Counted from the first letter of the stretch, positions 33,978-45,242 are shown. The stretch is 64,000 nucleotides of DNA from Ctena decussata (GCA_963989385.1 OZ022515.1:6914803-6978802), one strand, 5' to 3'. The notes: generated from the sequence alone by a model not told the origin. Translations and numbers: made by a program.

Positions 33978-34912
33978 TTACAATTGACAGAAAACATTGG
34001 CGTATGGAGGTACTTGCGGAATGCCGCTGATTTCCACCTTCCTAGTGACTGAATACGAGATTCTGAGTAATTGCATTGTTGCGCAAATGAAGCTCCATCT
34101 ATTCTAACTCTATGATGTGTGTATAAATGTGACGGAAGACCAAGATCACGAATACTAATTTTAAGACCTCATGAAAACTGTCGAGATGTAATAGGGGTTC
34201 CATTCTCCATTAGGAAAAGGGGACCATATTTGTGACCCCTAATATTACAATATCGAACCAGATTAGCCAGTTGGCAAATAGCTGAGACACCAGATTTGGG
34301 AATATTTAAAGAAGCTGGTTTAAGTGAATGTTTATAATGCGGGTGAATGATGTTACAACTGAGAACTGCAGTCCCTTAACTTGAAAAGAAAGTGCTTTGA
34401 ATAGAATGACATGTGCTGATGAGTCTGTCAGTGTGTATTCACCTACCCGAAGAAGAGCGTGAAATGCCAAGGAGTACATGGCTCTGAATAAGGTCAGTTC
34501 AAACCGTAACATGAAAAGGCGAGAGGCATTTTTTATGATAGAACGAAGTATTTTCAGTGTGATTGGTAGTCTGGTATCTGATGATAGACTGAGACGCTTA
34601 GATCCCAACAACATCTTCTTAATTAGGCAATGACTTGGGATTGGGCCGATCATTCAAAGCATGAATGTAAGAGAGGCCTGACAAGATGGACTGTATGCTT
34701 GATAATTAGTAGTGTTTAGCCACCAGAAAAGCAATGAATTTGGAAAGTTTAGAAGCCGATATTGGGAACAAACCCTTGTTACTCGAGGAAAATGTGTCAT
34801 GAAACATAGAATACAGGTAAATTGAGCCTCTATATGATCTACGTGTAGACTGTGCCAGCGATTTATCCAACAGGTATTTCCGAATGCTCAAAATGTCCCT
34901 TCCAGAAGGCAA
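33978..34912 (-). pseudogene. Tyrosine recombinase of the Ngaro/DIRS element, broken
   Basis: This enzyme would insert the cDNA circle by strand exchange. The N-terminal SAM-like core-binding part is at 34912-34706 (LAQSTRRSYRGSIYLYSMFH). The catalytic part follows with the first catalytic Arg in ALLRVGEYTLTD (about 34450), then on the minus strand HHRVR (the HxxR box, about 34110), LGRW (about 34035) and the Tyr nucleophile in FRKYL (codon at 34010-34012). So all the family's key residues are readable. It is broken by a stop after AKHY at 34706, a frame change before 34653, and a TGA near 34165. The beginning overlaps the RNase H frame by about 25 bases; the frame there starts with TTG, so the true start is uncertain. 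The stop codon is at 33978-33980. Confidence 0.88.
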
Positions 34913-36376
34913 GCAGGTATTGGAATGGGGTCTTTTTGCATTTCTGGTGCGAGGCGATGAAATTCTTCTACCTGTTTACGGGACAACAAATTTGGTAGAA
35001 CATTATATTTACCTCAAATGTGAACACATAGCAAAGAAATATTATATTTCATGCAGTTTAAAACAAGGCGACGCACAAGCGTCATGATATAGGTTTCCTT
35101 GCAAGTTTGCTTGTTAATAATATGAACGACCGCCAAATTATCAGAATGTGCAATTAAGCATTGATCTCTAAGAGAAGGACCCCATATCTCCATTGCCAAA
35201 ACAATGGGGAAAAGTTCTTTGAAGGTAATTGGCAAATGAGCTATTCGTTCTGGCCAAGAACCATTAAAGCAGCTATAATTCCAGCGTTGGACAGAAAGCA
35301 GGTTTTTCCCATTAAAGTGCTCCACAAAAGTTGCCAGGCCTGTAAATCCCGACGACTTTCACTGTTAAGAGTAACCCTATGGGATGGATGTCTTACATAT
35401 TTGGTTTGATCTATGAGACGCCGCAAAAAACAACGGCCTAGAGGAACTACACTGCAACAGAAACTGAGGTAACCGATAATAGACTGCAATTCTTTCAGTC
35501 TTATTTTTCTTTTATTGCAGTATTTGTTTAGCAACTCTTTTGATCTAGTCAGGGGCAATTTAGCCTCCATTTCGATAGAATCGAGTTCTAGACCCTTGAA
35601 ACTGATACAAGTGGTTGGGTAAACTGTTTTTCGGCTTTGATTGGAATTCCGACCTTTTTGCAGAACGTCAGAAAGGAAGTTAAATATTTCAAGCATTGCT
35701 CTGAGGCTGGGGGACCTATCATAAAAAAGTAATCAAGTATTTGGATGATATCCGGATTGTTTAAATGTTCTTTCGCAATCCATTCAATTGCGGTACAAAA
35801 GCGTTCAAAGATGGCTCGACTACTACGGCAACCAAATGGAAGGCAACAATCATAGTTGAATTCGGAGTGCCACTTATATCCAAGCAGTTCATGATCCGAA
35901 GGATGCACTGGAATGAGCCTAAATGCAGACTCAATGTCAGTTTTACACATGAGAGCCCCTCTGTCAAGTATTAGTAGGGCATTAAGGACATCGTCAAAAG
36001 AACACTATGAAACAGTAGCTAATTCCGGCATGATGCGATCATTAATACTGGAGCCAGGGGGTAACTTAAATGATGGATAAGACGAAAATCCCCTGGAGAA
36101 CGCAATCTATTGGGCTTATCTAAATGATTTTGAATGGGGGTGTAGGAAAAGGGATTTCAAACGACTTGCTGATACTTCAGCCTTGATTTTATGTGAAATG
36201 ACATCCGAAAATTGATGACATGATGAGATATTGGGTGACAAACGAAACTGTTCCTGACCCAAATAACCAAGACGAAAACCCGATGTAAAACCTTTGATAA
36301 GATATGAAGCTTGATGATAATTTGATAGGAAGGGAGCCAAAACTTCCACCTTAACAGGGGTGACTTCCTCAGGCAA
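34888..36376 (-). pseudogene. Reverse transcriptase-RNase H of the Ngaro/DIRS element
   Basis: It would copy element RNA to DNA and degrade the RNA strand. The N-terminal region (36376-36116; LAPFLSNYHQ, GFTSGFRLGY) is typical of DIRS-type RT leaders. The palm follows: SPGDFRLI (about 36090), KTDIESAFRLIPVHP (about 35935), LPFGCRSS (about 35845), and ILDYFFMIGPP at about 35735, where the usual LDD has become LDY (GAT TAC), removing a catalytic Asp. The connection/RNase H part is in 35696-35014, with FKELFPIVLAMEIWG and AHSDNLAVVHIINKQT; the region ends in a tail reading LLEGTF with stop at 34888-34890. At least four frame changes or stops are present (near 36116, 36020, 35640 and 35320). Confidence 0.9.
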
Positions 36377-36388
36377 AGTTTTATTGAC

Positions 36389-37607
36389 TCATTGTGATTG
36401 GTTCTGTGTATCAGATCTGTTTGATCTAGGGATTTGTGTTTGATTGCCTGGCTGCTGTGGCTGCTGAGTGTCTGGACCATTTCGAGAGGGTCCACTGCGT
36501 TGGTTATTTGAGGTGCTTGACTTAGCACAGTGTCTGCCTCTGCAGAAACCGCATCTGTGTTCCCAGTGACAGTCTGTGTTACTACAGCGACCGAACCTGT
36601 TGTAGGTCCAGCAAGAATCCCGCAGAAATCGTGGTCTTGACCGACTGTTTGATTGCGAGTCCTGCAAAGAATGTTGTTGTCTGCGTTGAGGGCAAAAAGC
36701 AGAGGTAGTGGCGGCCATGACCCAAAATTCTGTGTGAAGTTGGTCCCAGCTTATGCGTTGTGATTGGCGAAGACAGCGAAACTGTATGTCATACATTAGC
36801 CATGAAAGACCCGGTTTTCTGTTTGCGAGGTCCCGAACTATTTCTGCATATTTCATTAATTTTGACATTTCCTTAGGATATATCAGGCCATAAATAGCAG
36901 CAAAGCGGAGAAATGCGGTTGTCCATTGTCCAATGCTATTGATTTTTTTTTTGGTGTATGTATTTGGAACAAGACTGATCTTAGAGGTATGACTATCTCT
37001 CGTGAAAAGCATCTGTTAGTGTTAAGATTAGCATATGATGTATTTGGTAACAGAAAGGCCAGATCAATGTATTTATTTTCCCAAATTTTTCTTTGAATTT
37101 TGGAAGGAATTTGAGTGTCAATAGGAGTTGTTAGAGATTCCCCATAATAGAAGGTATCATACACCGGCAGCGCACCTGTAAGCTTCCCTATATGTTTGGC
37201 TGCAAAATCCTGTATATCATCTGATGAATCCGACTCTGTTGAAGAATCAGGAGATGGTGGTGCAATGTTACGCTCATGCACATTTGTAGAGCGCTTCTTT
37301 CTACCAGATGCTTTGTCATTAGGAGGAGTGTAATTTAAAATGCCTGAGGCCTCCTCTTCTTTCTCGTCTTCGGCAGAATCATTGGGCAAATCTACAAAGT
37401 CATCGTAATCGTCACATGATTTTGATTTTATTTTAGGAGTTTTACCCCCTTTTTTATGCCTGGTTTTGCATCCATAACCGGCATAATGTCAGCCTCATTT
37501 GGGATCTCGTCAAAGTCAGGATATCATGGTAGAGTTACACGAGAGTTTTTAGGTTTTGGCCCCGAGGAAGGCCTCTTGCTACTTTTCCGTTTAGTACTCT
37601 GACTCAT
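36389..37607 (-). pseudogene. Gag-like protein of the Ngaro/DIRS element
   Basis: This is the structural/RNA-binding protein. The likely start is ATG at 37605-37607 (MSQSTKRKSSKRPSSGP); this frame soon hits a stop (about 37530) and shifts. An acidic/Ser-rich segment is in 37389-37150. The conserved gag core follows in 37012-36700 (SIGQWTTAFLRFAAIYGL, LSWLMYDIQFRCL), then a zinc-binding tail at about 36615-36520 with Cys-X8-Cys-X4-Cys-X3-His (CWTYNRFGRC..CHWEH) plus a CGFC-X5-C cluster, and a Gln/Asn/Ser-rich end. The two main frames overlap at 36883-37012, where a frameshift joins them. The RT frame begins 13 bases beyond the gag stop. Confidence 0.85.
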
Positions 37608-38400
37608 GATCTTGGTACACTGTAATTATAAATAAACATCCACCATGATAAATTAGTAAAAACAAATACGGGGAAGAGTGTATTAACAAATTTTATCAAA
37701 GACAAAGTTATTTGAAAATACTAATAAAGATAAAGGGGTCTGTAAAATTATTATATCTATTATAACTTTCATTATTACCAAAATAAGGGGAGACTGTAAT
37801 GAATGATTTTTATTTTTTGAAGGGAGAGTGGTGAAGCCATGTAGACTGTATCCCCACCCCCTTTTTTACCAATATATCAGATAAAGAAAGCATCATTTAT
37901 TTAATTTCTATATCCATAATGTACTACAAAATAGAATATTAAACATGTATATTTAATTTTATAATCCTTATTCTTTTAATGGTGCAAGCAACCGAAAGAC
38001 TTCTATTTCATACAAGAACATTACTCGGCTGTGTTTCTAAAATACGGTTGAACTGTAAAAAATGTTGAGTTTGAAAGCAGATGGGGCTGTACCGAGGCAG
38101 ACTCTTAAATACAGGCAGAAGTGGCACATAGTAGCCAAAAGCTGTGACGTAAAATCGTGAACTACAGAGGTGACACAGACTCCGTTAATACGTAGGTGAA
38201 CCATCCACCACAAGAGAGAATGCATAGCAGTAGTGTTAAACAAATGTTACATTTAAAACTGAAAACAGGCACACAGTGCCCAATAAAGCGAACAATACCC
38301 TATTAACTGAAAACAAAAACAAGGTACACAGTACCCAATAATGCGAACAATACGCATAGGCGGACGATACGCCTTGAGAAAGTCAGCCATAAAAATCTTT
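37608..38400. other. Non-coding spacer of the retrotransposon
   Basis: Between the hydrolase stop and gag. AT-rich, with a short duplication of GTACACAGTACCCAATAATGCG-like text (about 38266-38290 and 38320-38350). The 68-codon minus-strand frame at 38037-38243 has no domain. Confidence 0.45.
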
Positions 38401-38405
38401 GAAAA

Positions 38406-39013
38406 CTAGTTACGGTCCGGATGTTTAATTGCTGAAACCACTGCTGCTCTGATATTGGGAATGTATAACCACTGTGCAGCATCAGCAATGTGCACGCCTT
38501 GATCCTGTAAAGCACTAGCAAGGTAATCCTTGACAAAGAAGGCCTTATGATTCCATAAAATAGTGCTTTCATTGTCTTTTAGGAGCTGTCGAAGTGTGAT
38601 ATTCGCTTCGTCGACCCGAGGGTTGAACCAATTGGGGTCAACATAATATCTTACTGGTCTAGAGGGCTCAAATCTATGACAACAACTCGCTGTACCTTGT
38701 AAATACCTAAGAGATCTATAATTATTGAGTAATAATTCTTTGTGAAATCCTCGACAGATGTCCGATCATTACACAGGTCATTAGATCCCAGGTGTAACAC
38801 CTTAATATGTGATTCAAAATCCTGCACCGACTCAATTTGATGTTGACGGAAAGTGGATAGTGAGCCGCCCCGCCGGTCAGAATATTGTATCATAACATCG
38901 TTGGGGTACAAACCAAGGGAGTAATTTATTTGAGAGCTAAGATTTCTTCTAATAAAACTTTTCAAATTAGAAATAAATGAATGCCCAACAATTAGAATCC
39001 GAACGGGGTCCAT
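38406..39013 (-). pseudogene. SGNH/GDSL-type hydrolase carried by the retrotransposon
   Basis: A predicted esterase/acylhydrolase of the SGNH fold, about 201 residues across two frames. It starts at ATG 39011-39013 with MDPVRILIVGHSFISNL, where GHS takes the place of the block I GDS. LHLGSNDLC (about 38790) is the block III G-x-N-D motif. The first frame ends at 38651-38653; a -1 shift near 38655-38665 restores a frame running to TAG at 38406-38408, including VDPNWFNPRVDEANITL and DQGVHIADA. The latter is near the block V D-x-x-H position, though Asp is one residue too far. It sits between A1 and gag. SGNH domains have been reported in some Ngaro- and PAT-like elements (from memory), but their role is unknown. 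Confidence 0.8.
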
Positions 39014-39131
39014 CGTCCTTTTAACTGAAAGGAACAGATGATAGTAAACAACACAGTGTTTACCCTATACACACAGAAATACTTATCTAGGCGAACTTAA
39101 CAAAGCTGCAGTCGCAAATTTCTAAAAACAA

Positions 39132-39321
39132 TGATATTTTAAAAGGACGAACGGCTTTCTGTTTCGTCAGTTATTCAAGAACGTGAGGCGGATGCCGAAT
39201 TTTATATGAGAAAGATACCGAAATTATTGAAAGGAACCGAATGTACAACTTGAGGTTTGAGGAAATACCGAACTGGGAGAGCTTATCCCATAAACTCATT
39301 TATCTACGATAAATTGTATTT
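39132..39321 (-). repeat. Split direct repeat A1
   Basis: The 5' terminal repeat (minus sense), matching A2 at 32914-33102 with few differences. It begins 119 bases upstream of the hydrolase ATG and probably contains the element promoter, although no promoter motif was identified. Confidence 0.92.
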
Positions 39322-39736
39322 GTTATCAAAATTTAAGTTTCAAATCGCCAGTCTGACCTTAAAAATGCGATAAAGGTCACCAAACGCTAATTATTTCTTT
39401 CCTGTGCCGTGATAACGTTTCTGTGCTAGTTTGGTCAAATTTCATCCAAGTGCACACAAGGCTCATTTATAGAGTCATAATAATGTTGTGACCTTTAATT
39501 GAGACAACTGTCACCAAAATCTAATCACTTTCAACGTCCCTATGATGTATATGTGCTTGAGCTATTGGTTCAAGATATAGTGCACACGAGTTTATTTTAT
39601 TTATTTTTTTCGCTTTCAAAATTTGAGTTTCAAAGTGCCGGTGTGACCTTGAAAATGAGTAAAATGTCACCAAATCTAACCTCTTCTTTTCTCAGTCGCT
39701 TTAATGTATATGTGCTAGTTTGGTCAAAGGATCTTG
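39322..39736 (+). repeat. GGTCAAGGTCA-type tandem repeat, right of retrotransposon
   Basis: Divergent ~200-bp units containing TTTGAGTTTCAAAGTGCCGG, TGACCTTGAAAATG, TCACCAAA(A)TCTAA and AGTTTGGTCAAA. It continues the array seen at 32151-32577. The frame 39499-39744 is inside it and not a gene. Confidence 0.75.
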
Positions 39737-40405
39737 TATGGTAAGGGCCATTTTTGGCCCCTATTCAAATTCTCTTAAGATAGCGTGGTTTCTTTGGCGT
39801 ATCATTTGTGTGTATGGGAACTAAAAGAAATTATAAATTTCGTCTCAGTTAATTCTCAGAATAATACGATTTCTGACAAGCCTATTTTGAACTTGCAAAA
39901 ACTTTGAGTTTGGTAGATTTTCGTGTAAGAAGTATGATAGTTTCAAAAGCTTTTGAAAGCCTTTGATAATGTGCTTCTGATAAAAATTAATGCTCATACG
40001 TTGGATAGCACTGCTTAGCCTGTATACTGCACAAGGCTTGTCTAGGTACCCCGCCCTCTAAAGTTTGCAACTCTAGAGACGCTAAACAAAAATTCCAACA
40101 GATCAAAATATAATGTGTATCAAATTATTCCTTGAGTTCTAACTACGAAAATGAAAACCTACAATATATGGAGGCTGGGCTAATATATTTAGAAAGCCGC
40201 ACAGGCTACCGAATTCGTCATTTTCCTCAAAACCCACACGGGACATGGGTATTTTTTTTAAAATGAAAATATTTCAAGCAAAAACTGGTAAATTGTGTGT
40301 TCTGTTACATTCTAGGTTGAAACTTTTCTATGTTTACATTATAATTATCAAAACTAGAAGTTGAAAAATGTGTTTTTTGGGGGCCAAATATGGGCCTTAT
40401 CATAC
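39737..40405. mobile_element. ~670-bp TIR element flanked by TA
   Basis: The left end TATGGTAAGGGCCATTTTTG then GCCCC is inverted at the right as GGGGCC then AAATATGGGCCTTATCATA (to 40405). Counting TA as target duplication, the TIR begins TGGTAAGGGCC. The interior is AT-rich and non-coding. It interrupts the end of the tandem repeat. Confidence 0.75.
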
Positions 40406-41435
40406 CGGGTCCTTTCGCCGATTGTCTTTGATATTCATGCTATTTTTCACATCAATTTTGTTTCTTATTTGTGATGTTCTTACTAATTTAACGCCAAGGA
40501 AAGGACGAAGAATTGTTATTAACCAACGTGTTTGGAAATGACGCTTAACAGCTCTCACTATGACATAACGTATATCAAATGTTACGTCAGCCAATCAAGT
40601 ATTTAAATTATCCGTGACGTCGCTTACGCGTATAGGTTCATCTAAGGAAATCATCGACGCCTGTGAATATTTCTCTGTACATTTGTATAGGTGAAGAAAA
40701 AAGGCAACATTAGAGTGTGTTACAAGATAACATTGATGCAAAGCATCAATAAGCCAGGAAAGTCAGTCACATTTAGCTTCTGCGCCCAGTAGGCCTAACT
40801 GTGCACATATAAAGGAATCTCGACACTAGCAAAGGTAGCCTAATAAAGATATATGCGGTATTGTCAAGCCGATTATAGTTTATCGGCTTTTTTCTACCAT
40901 TGTATACATGTCACTAATATGTGGGCAGGTTCTTGACAAACATACATCATAATGATGCATTTCTGAGCTGTTCGGATTTATTTTCTATTCAGATAACATT
41001 TTAGTTTCGCCTGCTACTAGCAGAAACTAGGTAGATCTACATGTGTATACCTTTTCCTGCGTCTGCGGCATTATCACCGTCGGTGGCGTATACTTAGCGT
41101 TTATTTCGTGAGTGGGTTTTGTGACAATGCGCAAACAGGCGAGAAATAACATGTTTATGATTTCCTTCCTAATGTCTCATTTGAAATAGACTTAAAACTC
41201 AAGGTTTCGTCACCCCAAACAAATCATATTTTTACTCCATGTAACTATTGTACATTGTAACTATTTGCGTTCAAATATTTATATTTATCATGTTGTTTAA
41301 AATATTATATTTAGCTTTAAGAAATTAGTAATACAAAATTAACGAAGACTTGTTGCAAATTATATAAATATATATTACATCCCTTGAAACATGCCATAGG
41401 AGACTCATAGGCAAATCCTGCTTTATGCCATATGC
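40406..41435. other. No gene seen
   Basis: It contains CRE-like GTGACGTCGCTTACG at about 40614 and a small hairpin AAGCCGAT..ATCGGCTTTTTT at about 40868-40891. No recognisable coding frame. Confidence 0.4.
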
Positions 41436-41500
41436 GACCAACAAAGGTACCTTTCAGACTGCATTTTTGCGCAGTCTGATAGGTACCTTGTGAGCGATCG
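41436..41500. repeat. Hairpin with 19-bp arms
   Basis: AAGGTACCTTTCAGACTGC (about 41444) pairs with GCAGTCTGATAGGTACCTT (about 41471) with one mismatch around a short loop. It could be a tiny MITE or a structured RNA; there is no evidence for either. The surrounding frames (41317-41601 and 41508-41774 minus) are not recognisable. Confidence 0.7.
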
Positions 41501-41817
41501 TATACATTTACCTGTTGTCGGATTTGGATAAAAAAATAATTGCATCGAGGCAATGTAGCAGGCAAAATTGTATATATCTTATGACGTAAGCGAAGGTACA
41601 AACAAGTTTAGAACAAATCGTTGCAGTACGAACTCTGCAGGTATTTTCCGAAAGAGCTTGACTAATCGTTTCTTCCGAAAATAAATCGGTATCACTAAAC
41701 CACATGAATACTGGCTTGCGGCTTTGACCACAAGCCAAACATATGCACTGTATAAAATTGCGTATACATACCACTCAACTGTTGGATGACTTGTTTTAAA
41801 CCTAACAGGCATATATC

Positions 41818-41890
41818 ATTGAATCAACATTGACTCCAAGCTGCTTCAACGTCATAACGCTGAATCGACGTTGATTCAATGCTGCGTGCT
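41818..41890. repeat. Imperfect hairpin of GAATCAACRTTGAYTC type
   Basis: CATTGAATCAACATTGACTC pairs imperfectly with GAATCGACGTTGATTCAATG; the motif is similar in style to the foldback at 29228-29412. A related, more diverged stretch (TATTCAACGTCAGGACGCTG) is at 42318-42360. Confidence 0.6.
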
Positions 41891-42770
41891 CAGTAGGAAA
41901 TCAGAAGTAAAACAATAAACCAAGGAAGTTCCTGAATCCTAACATTTTCTCCTAAAACATTATCTTAAACTGACACACCCTCAGGGGAAGCAAGTCCACC
42001 ACCCATTATGCTCGCATTCTTTTCCACGGCGATCAGCTCTCGAAAGTAAAAATTTGTTTCACAAGGGGCGTCATTTGTCATAAGAACAGACCTCATTTTG
42101 ACACAACCCACCGGTTAGGCACAAAACAGGAGTCACAAAAGTTGTCTCCCACTATAAAAATGGCAGAGAGAGATAGAGAGCCAGTCAAAAGCTGTTAACT
42201 CGTAGAAAGCTCTAGGCTTAAATTGATGGTAAGTAAGCTAAGTGGTAAGCGACTCATTTAAACCAGCTAATCGCTCGTATGTTACACGTGTGTAAAACAA
42301 TGGTGCGTAATGTTAGCATTTATTCAACGTCAGGACGCTGATTTAGCCTCTACTCAGCGTTGAGGGTCTGGTGAGTAAGACCTAATTATACGATATAAAG
42401 TACAGTTAAAGAATAGTTCTTGAATATTTGGTGATGCCTACACTCTCGGTACTTCTTCCTTGATGCCCCTACCAAAACAAAACGCAAGAGTAACAAGTAA
42501 GGAGAGATAATGGATGCATAGATAAAGCGGGTGGGGCCTGGTCGGACAATGGTGTAGGGTAACTTTTAGTGCCTGTGCGTCCTACTTATTTGGATATTTG
42601 TGCAGCAAGGGTCTACAGTGCTTGCAGTAGGTGCGGATGGGTTTTTTTGGACAACTTTTCTCTCCTCTATCATTTCTCTCTTCTTTCTTCCTCTTTCTGT
42701 CAGTCGGCCTGGTACTAACGGAATTGCTGCCTCAAAGGGTTGTTAACCCCACACCAACCAGCCAACCATT
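41891..42770. other. No gene seen
   Basis: The sequence immediately before the pogo-like element has pyrimidine-rich runs (42655-42705) and ends in a CCAACCAGCCAACC tail that could be the end of a degraded SINE. The frame 42631-42936 crosses into the transposon terminus. Confidence 0.35.
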
Positions 42771-43431
42771 GTCGTGTCCGGTGAACTTGCGCGTCCGGTC
42801 ATCTTGCGCACTTCGAAGTTTCGTATACCGGAAACTCCCGTTTGTTGTTTACAACCGTTTTGTGCGATATTCGACAAGCAAATTACCTCAACAACGTCTG
42901 TTACTTTGTAAAAGACTTCGGCATCAACAAATGTAAGCTAAAAATATACCTGGAAATCCCAATTAATTTTCTCTTCACTACGTCATCCAATAAATTATTC
43001 ACGAGCTCTGCCCACTGACCTACATTTGCACAACAAGTTGAACTCAGCTATGTTTTTAATTTCCCGACTCCTCCACAAAAAGAACATCTTCATATACCCA
43101 TTGAACAAATATGCACTTTATCAACATTTCCGATTGTCCGAAAGCTATTATTTCGTTCTTATTTCAAGCTTTTTTCCTCGGGGACAGTTTGTTCCTGTCA
43201 GACGACCGTTCACGCCATTCTGTCAAGTTCATTAATGGGAATGCCCCAACCGCGCATTGCAAATATTTTTTTCTATGGAAGCCAATAAGTGCCATTCCCA
43301 TTTTGCATTTAAACTACTTTTTTTCTTGTCATACTTTTATAATTAAATAATTATGACATGAAAACAGATTACCTATTAAAAATATGGCCTTTTGAGTAAG
43401 TGCAGCCCCTTTTATTTTCAGACCAGTCAGT

Positions 43432-45242
43432 ATGTCTGCCACTAAGCAGTCAAAGTATGGGTACCCGAAGCTACTAGATGCTTACAAAGATGTCAAAGAA
43501 AAGGGCATCGCTATCAGAAGAGCAGCCAAGACACACGGGCTACCAGAATCGACTCTGAGGTGTAGGTTGGCGAATGAGAAGAGTGAAGATCTTCAGCGAG
43601 GTGGGCCAATTTTTTTCAGTAGGGCACAAGAAGAAATGTTAGCTGAGCACTGTGTGTCAATGGCTCATCTTGGGTGTGGTTTTACTAGGTGGCAGGTTTT
43701 AGATATGGCAAAAACATGAGTGAAGCTGTTGGGAAAGATACTGAACCCACAAAACATTGGTTTTATGGTTTTCTGTCTAGATTTCCAGAGTTAAAGATGG
43801 TGCATCCCAAAAAAGAGAGAGAAGGCGCGACATGAGGCCGTTAACCCAGACACCGTGAACGGGTATTTTGATGCACTTGGGGTTGTTCTAGAGAGTATGG
43901 CATCAAGAATAAGCCTCCATTTATCTGGAATATTGATGAAACGGGCATTTCTTTAGACCATAGCCCCCAAAGACTTTAGCTAGGGCTGGGAGTAATCCTC
44001 ATTGTGTAACATCAGGAAAATCAGCTACAACCACTGTTATTGCTGCTGTAAGCGGCCTTGGGCAAACAATACCACCGTTTGTCATTTTCAAAGGTGAAAG
44101 ACTGTCTCTAGACATCAGGTTAAAGGGTTTACAGGGTACAGAGTACAGGTCCTCACAAACTGGCTGGCCCAACTCGGAGCTATTCTGAGATTTCTGTACT
44201 TCATGCACCATGTTACAGCAAGACCTTGTGTTCTTCTATATGATTGCCACTCAATACATGTAACATTTGACGTGATAGAAGCTGCAAGACAAGAAAATAT
44301 CTATCTCTTTGTATTATCACCTCATAGCAGTCACTGTCTTCAGCCCCTTGATGTGTCAGTATTTAGTCCGTTTAAAAAGAGCCTTAGTAATGAATGCCAC
44401 AAATACTTACATGCCAATCCTAACCGTATTCTTGTGAAAAAAGACTTACCCCAGATAATTGGTACTGCATTTAGAAATTCTTTGACAGTAAGCACCAAAA
44501 TGTCTGGATTTAGGAAATGGGCATATTTCCCTTTGGTCCCTCAGCTCCTTGTGTTTAACCCCCAGAAATAACCAAAGACAAGAGTGAAATTAAATCAACA
44601 AGAAAGTACCGTAAAGAAAACAGAAGTGTGAAAATATTATTCCAGGAAAAGTCAACTGAATTTAACAAATTTAAAGAAAGTGTAGAGCCAAAGAAAAAAA
44701 AAAGAAGCACAATCGTTCCACCTTATGGTGCTGCAATAACGGAAGAAAGTTATTATGAGAAGAAGAAATGCATGGCGGAGGAGAAAAGGGAAAAAGAGGA
44801 GAAAAAAGACATGAGCAAACCAATGTGCAAAAGGAAAATCATATTTACAACACCCTATTCTCAGAAGAAAAGTACAGATCAGAGCCGTATGGATAGCCAG
44901 TTGATATGTGTTGAAGAAAGTCAGAAAAAGAAAGCTAAGAAAGAAAGTAGTGATAAAAGAAATGAAGTAAATGAAGGGCAGAAGAAAGGTAAACGCCCCC
45001 TACTAAACTCAAAAAGAGGAAAAGAAAGAAAAAAGAAAGCCTGTAAATATTGAATTCAATGAAGACGACGAAACAGAAGTGTGTGTGAAATACCAGCCAG
45101 ATGATCTTAACGTAGATAAGAGCATAAAATTTGTCAACTGGGGTAACTATGATATGTGCAATAAATGGATTCATCTCAAGTTCTGTTGTTCAGTGGAGAT
45201 GAGGATGAATTAAGGTGCCCTAAATGTGACATTGAAAAATAA
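43432..45242 (+). pseudogene. Pogo-like DDD transposase with PHD-type finger, broken
   Basis: A cut-and-paste transposase. Residues 9-50 of the first frame (43432-43719) form a psq-type helix-turn-helix (GIAIRRAAKTHGLPESTL). The catalytic core is spread over several frames: NIDETGIS (Asp codon 43935-43937), YDCHSIHV (Asp 44242-44244) and LQPLDVSVF (Asp 44350-44352; 35 residues between the second and third Asp, as usual for pogo). The Lys-rich tail is in 44628-45053. A C-terminal PHD-like remnant (NYDMCNKWIHLKFCC, then LRCPKCDIEK in another frame) ends at 45240-45242. Frame breaks occur near 43717, 43833, 43905, 43975, 44190, 44568 and 45200. PHD tails are known in some invertebrate pogo/Tigger relatives. 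Not functional as it stands. Confidence 0.9.

Larger units (their letters stand above)
32578..39321 (-). mobile_element. Ngaro/DIRS-type tyrosine-recombinase retrotransposon
   Basis: Read on the minus strand the order is A1 repeat, SGNH hydrolase, Gag, RT-RNase H, tyrosine recombinase, B1, A2, B2. The split direct repeats A1..B1-A2-B2 are the hallmark of Ngaro-, VIPER- and PAT-type elements, which integrate with a tyrosine recombinase through a circular intermediate and leave no target duplication. Removing the element rejoins a GGTCAAGGTCA repeat unit (CACACAAGCCTTTTTGT + GTTATCAAAATTT). All genes carry frameshifts or stops, so this copy is dead. It could be a relic of an active family elsewhere in the genome. 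Confidence 0.93.

Noticed and set aside
40868..40891. Rho-independent-terminator-like hairpin followed by T-run
   Set aside because: Bacterial terminators have no meaning here and no transcript end is otherwise indicated; the stem is only 7-8 bp.
43410..45242. Domesticated host gene from a pogo transposase
   Set aside because: Terminal repeats are still recognisable and the frame is broken many times, so it is a decayed transposon rather than a maintained gene.
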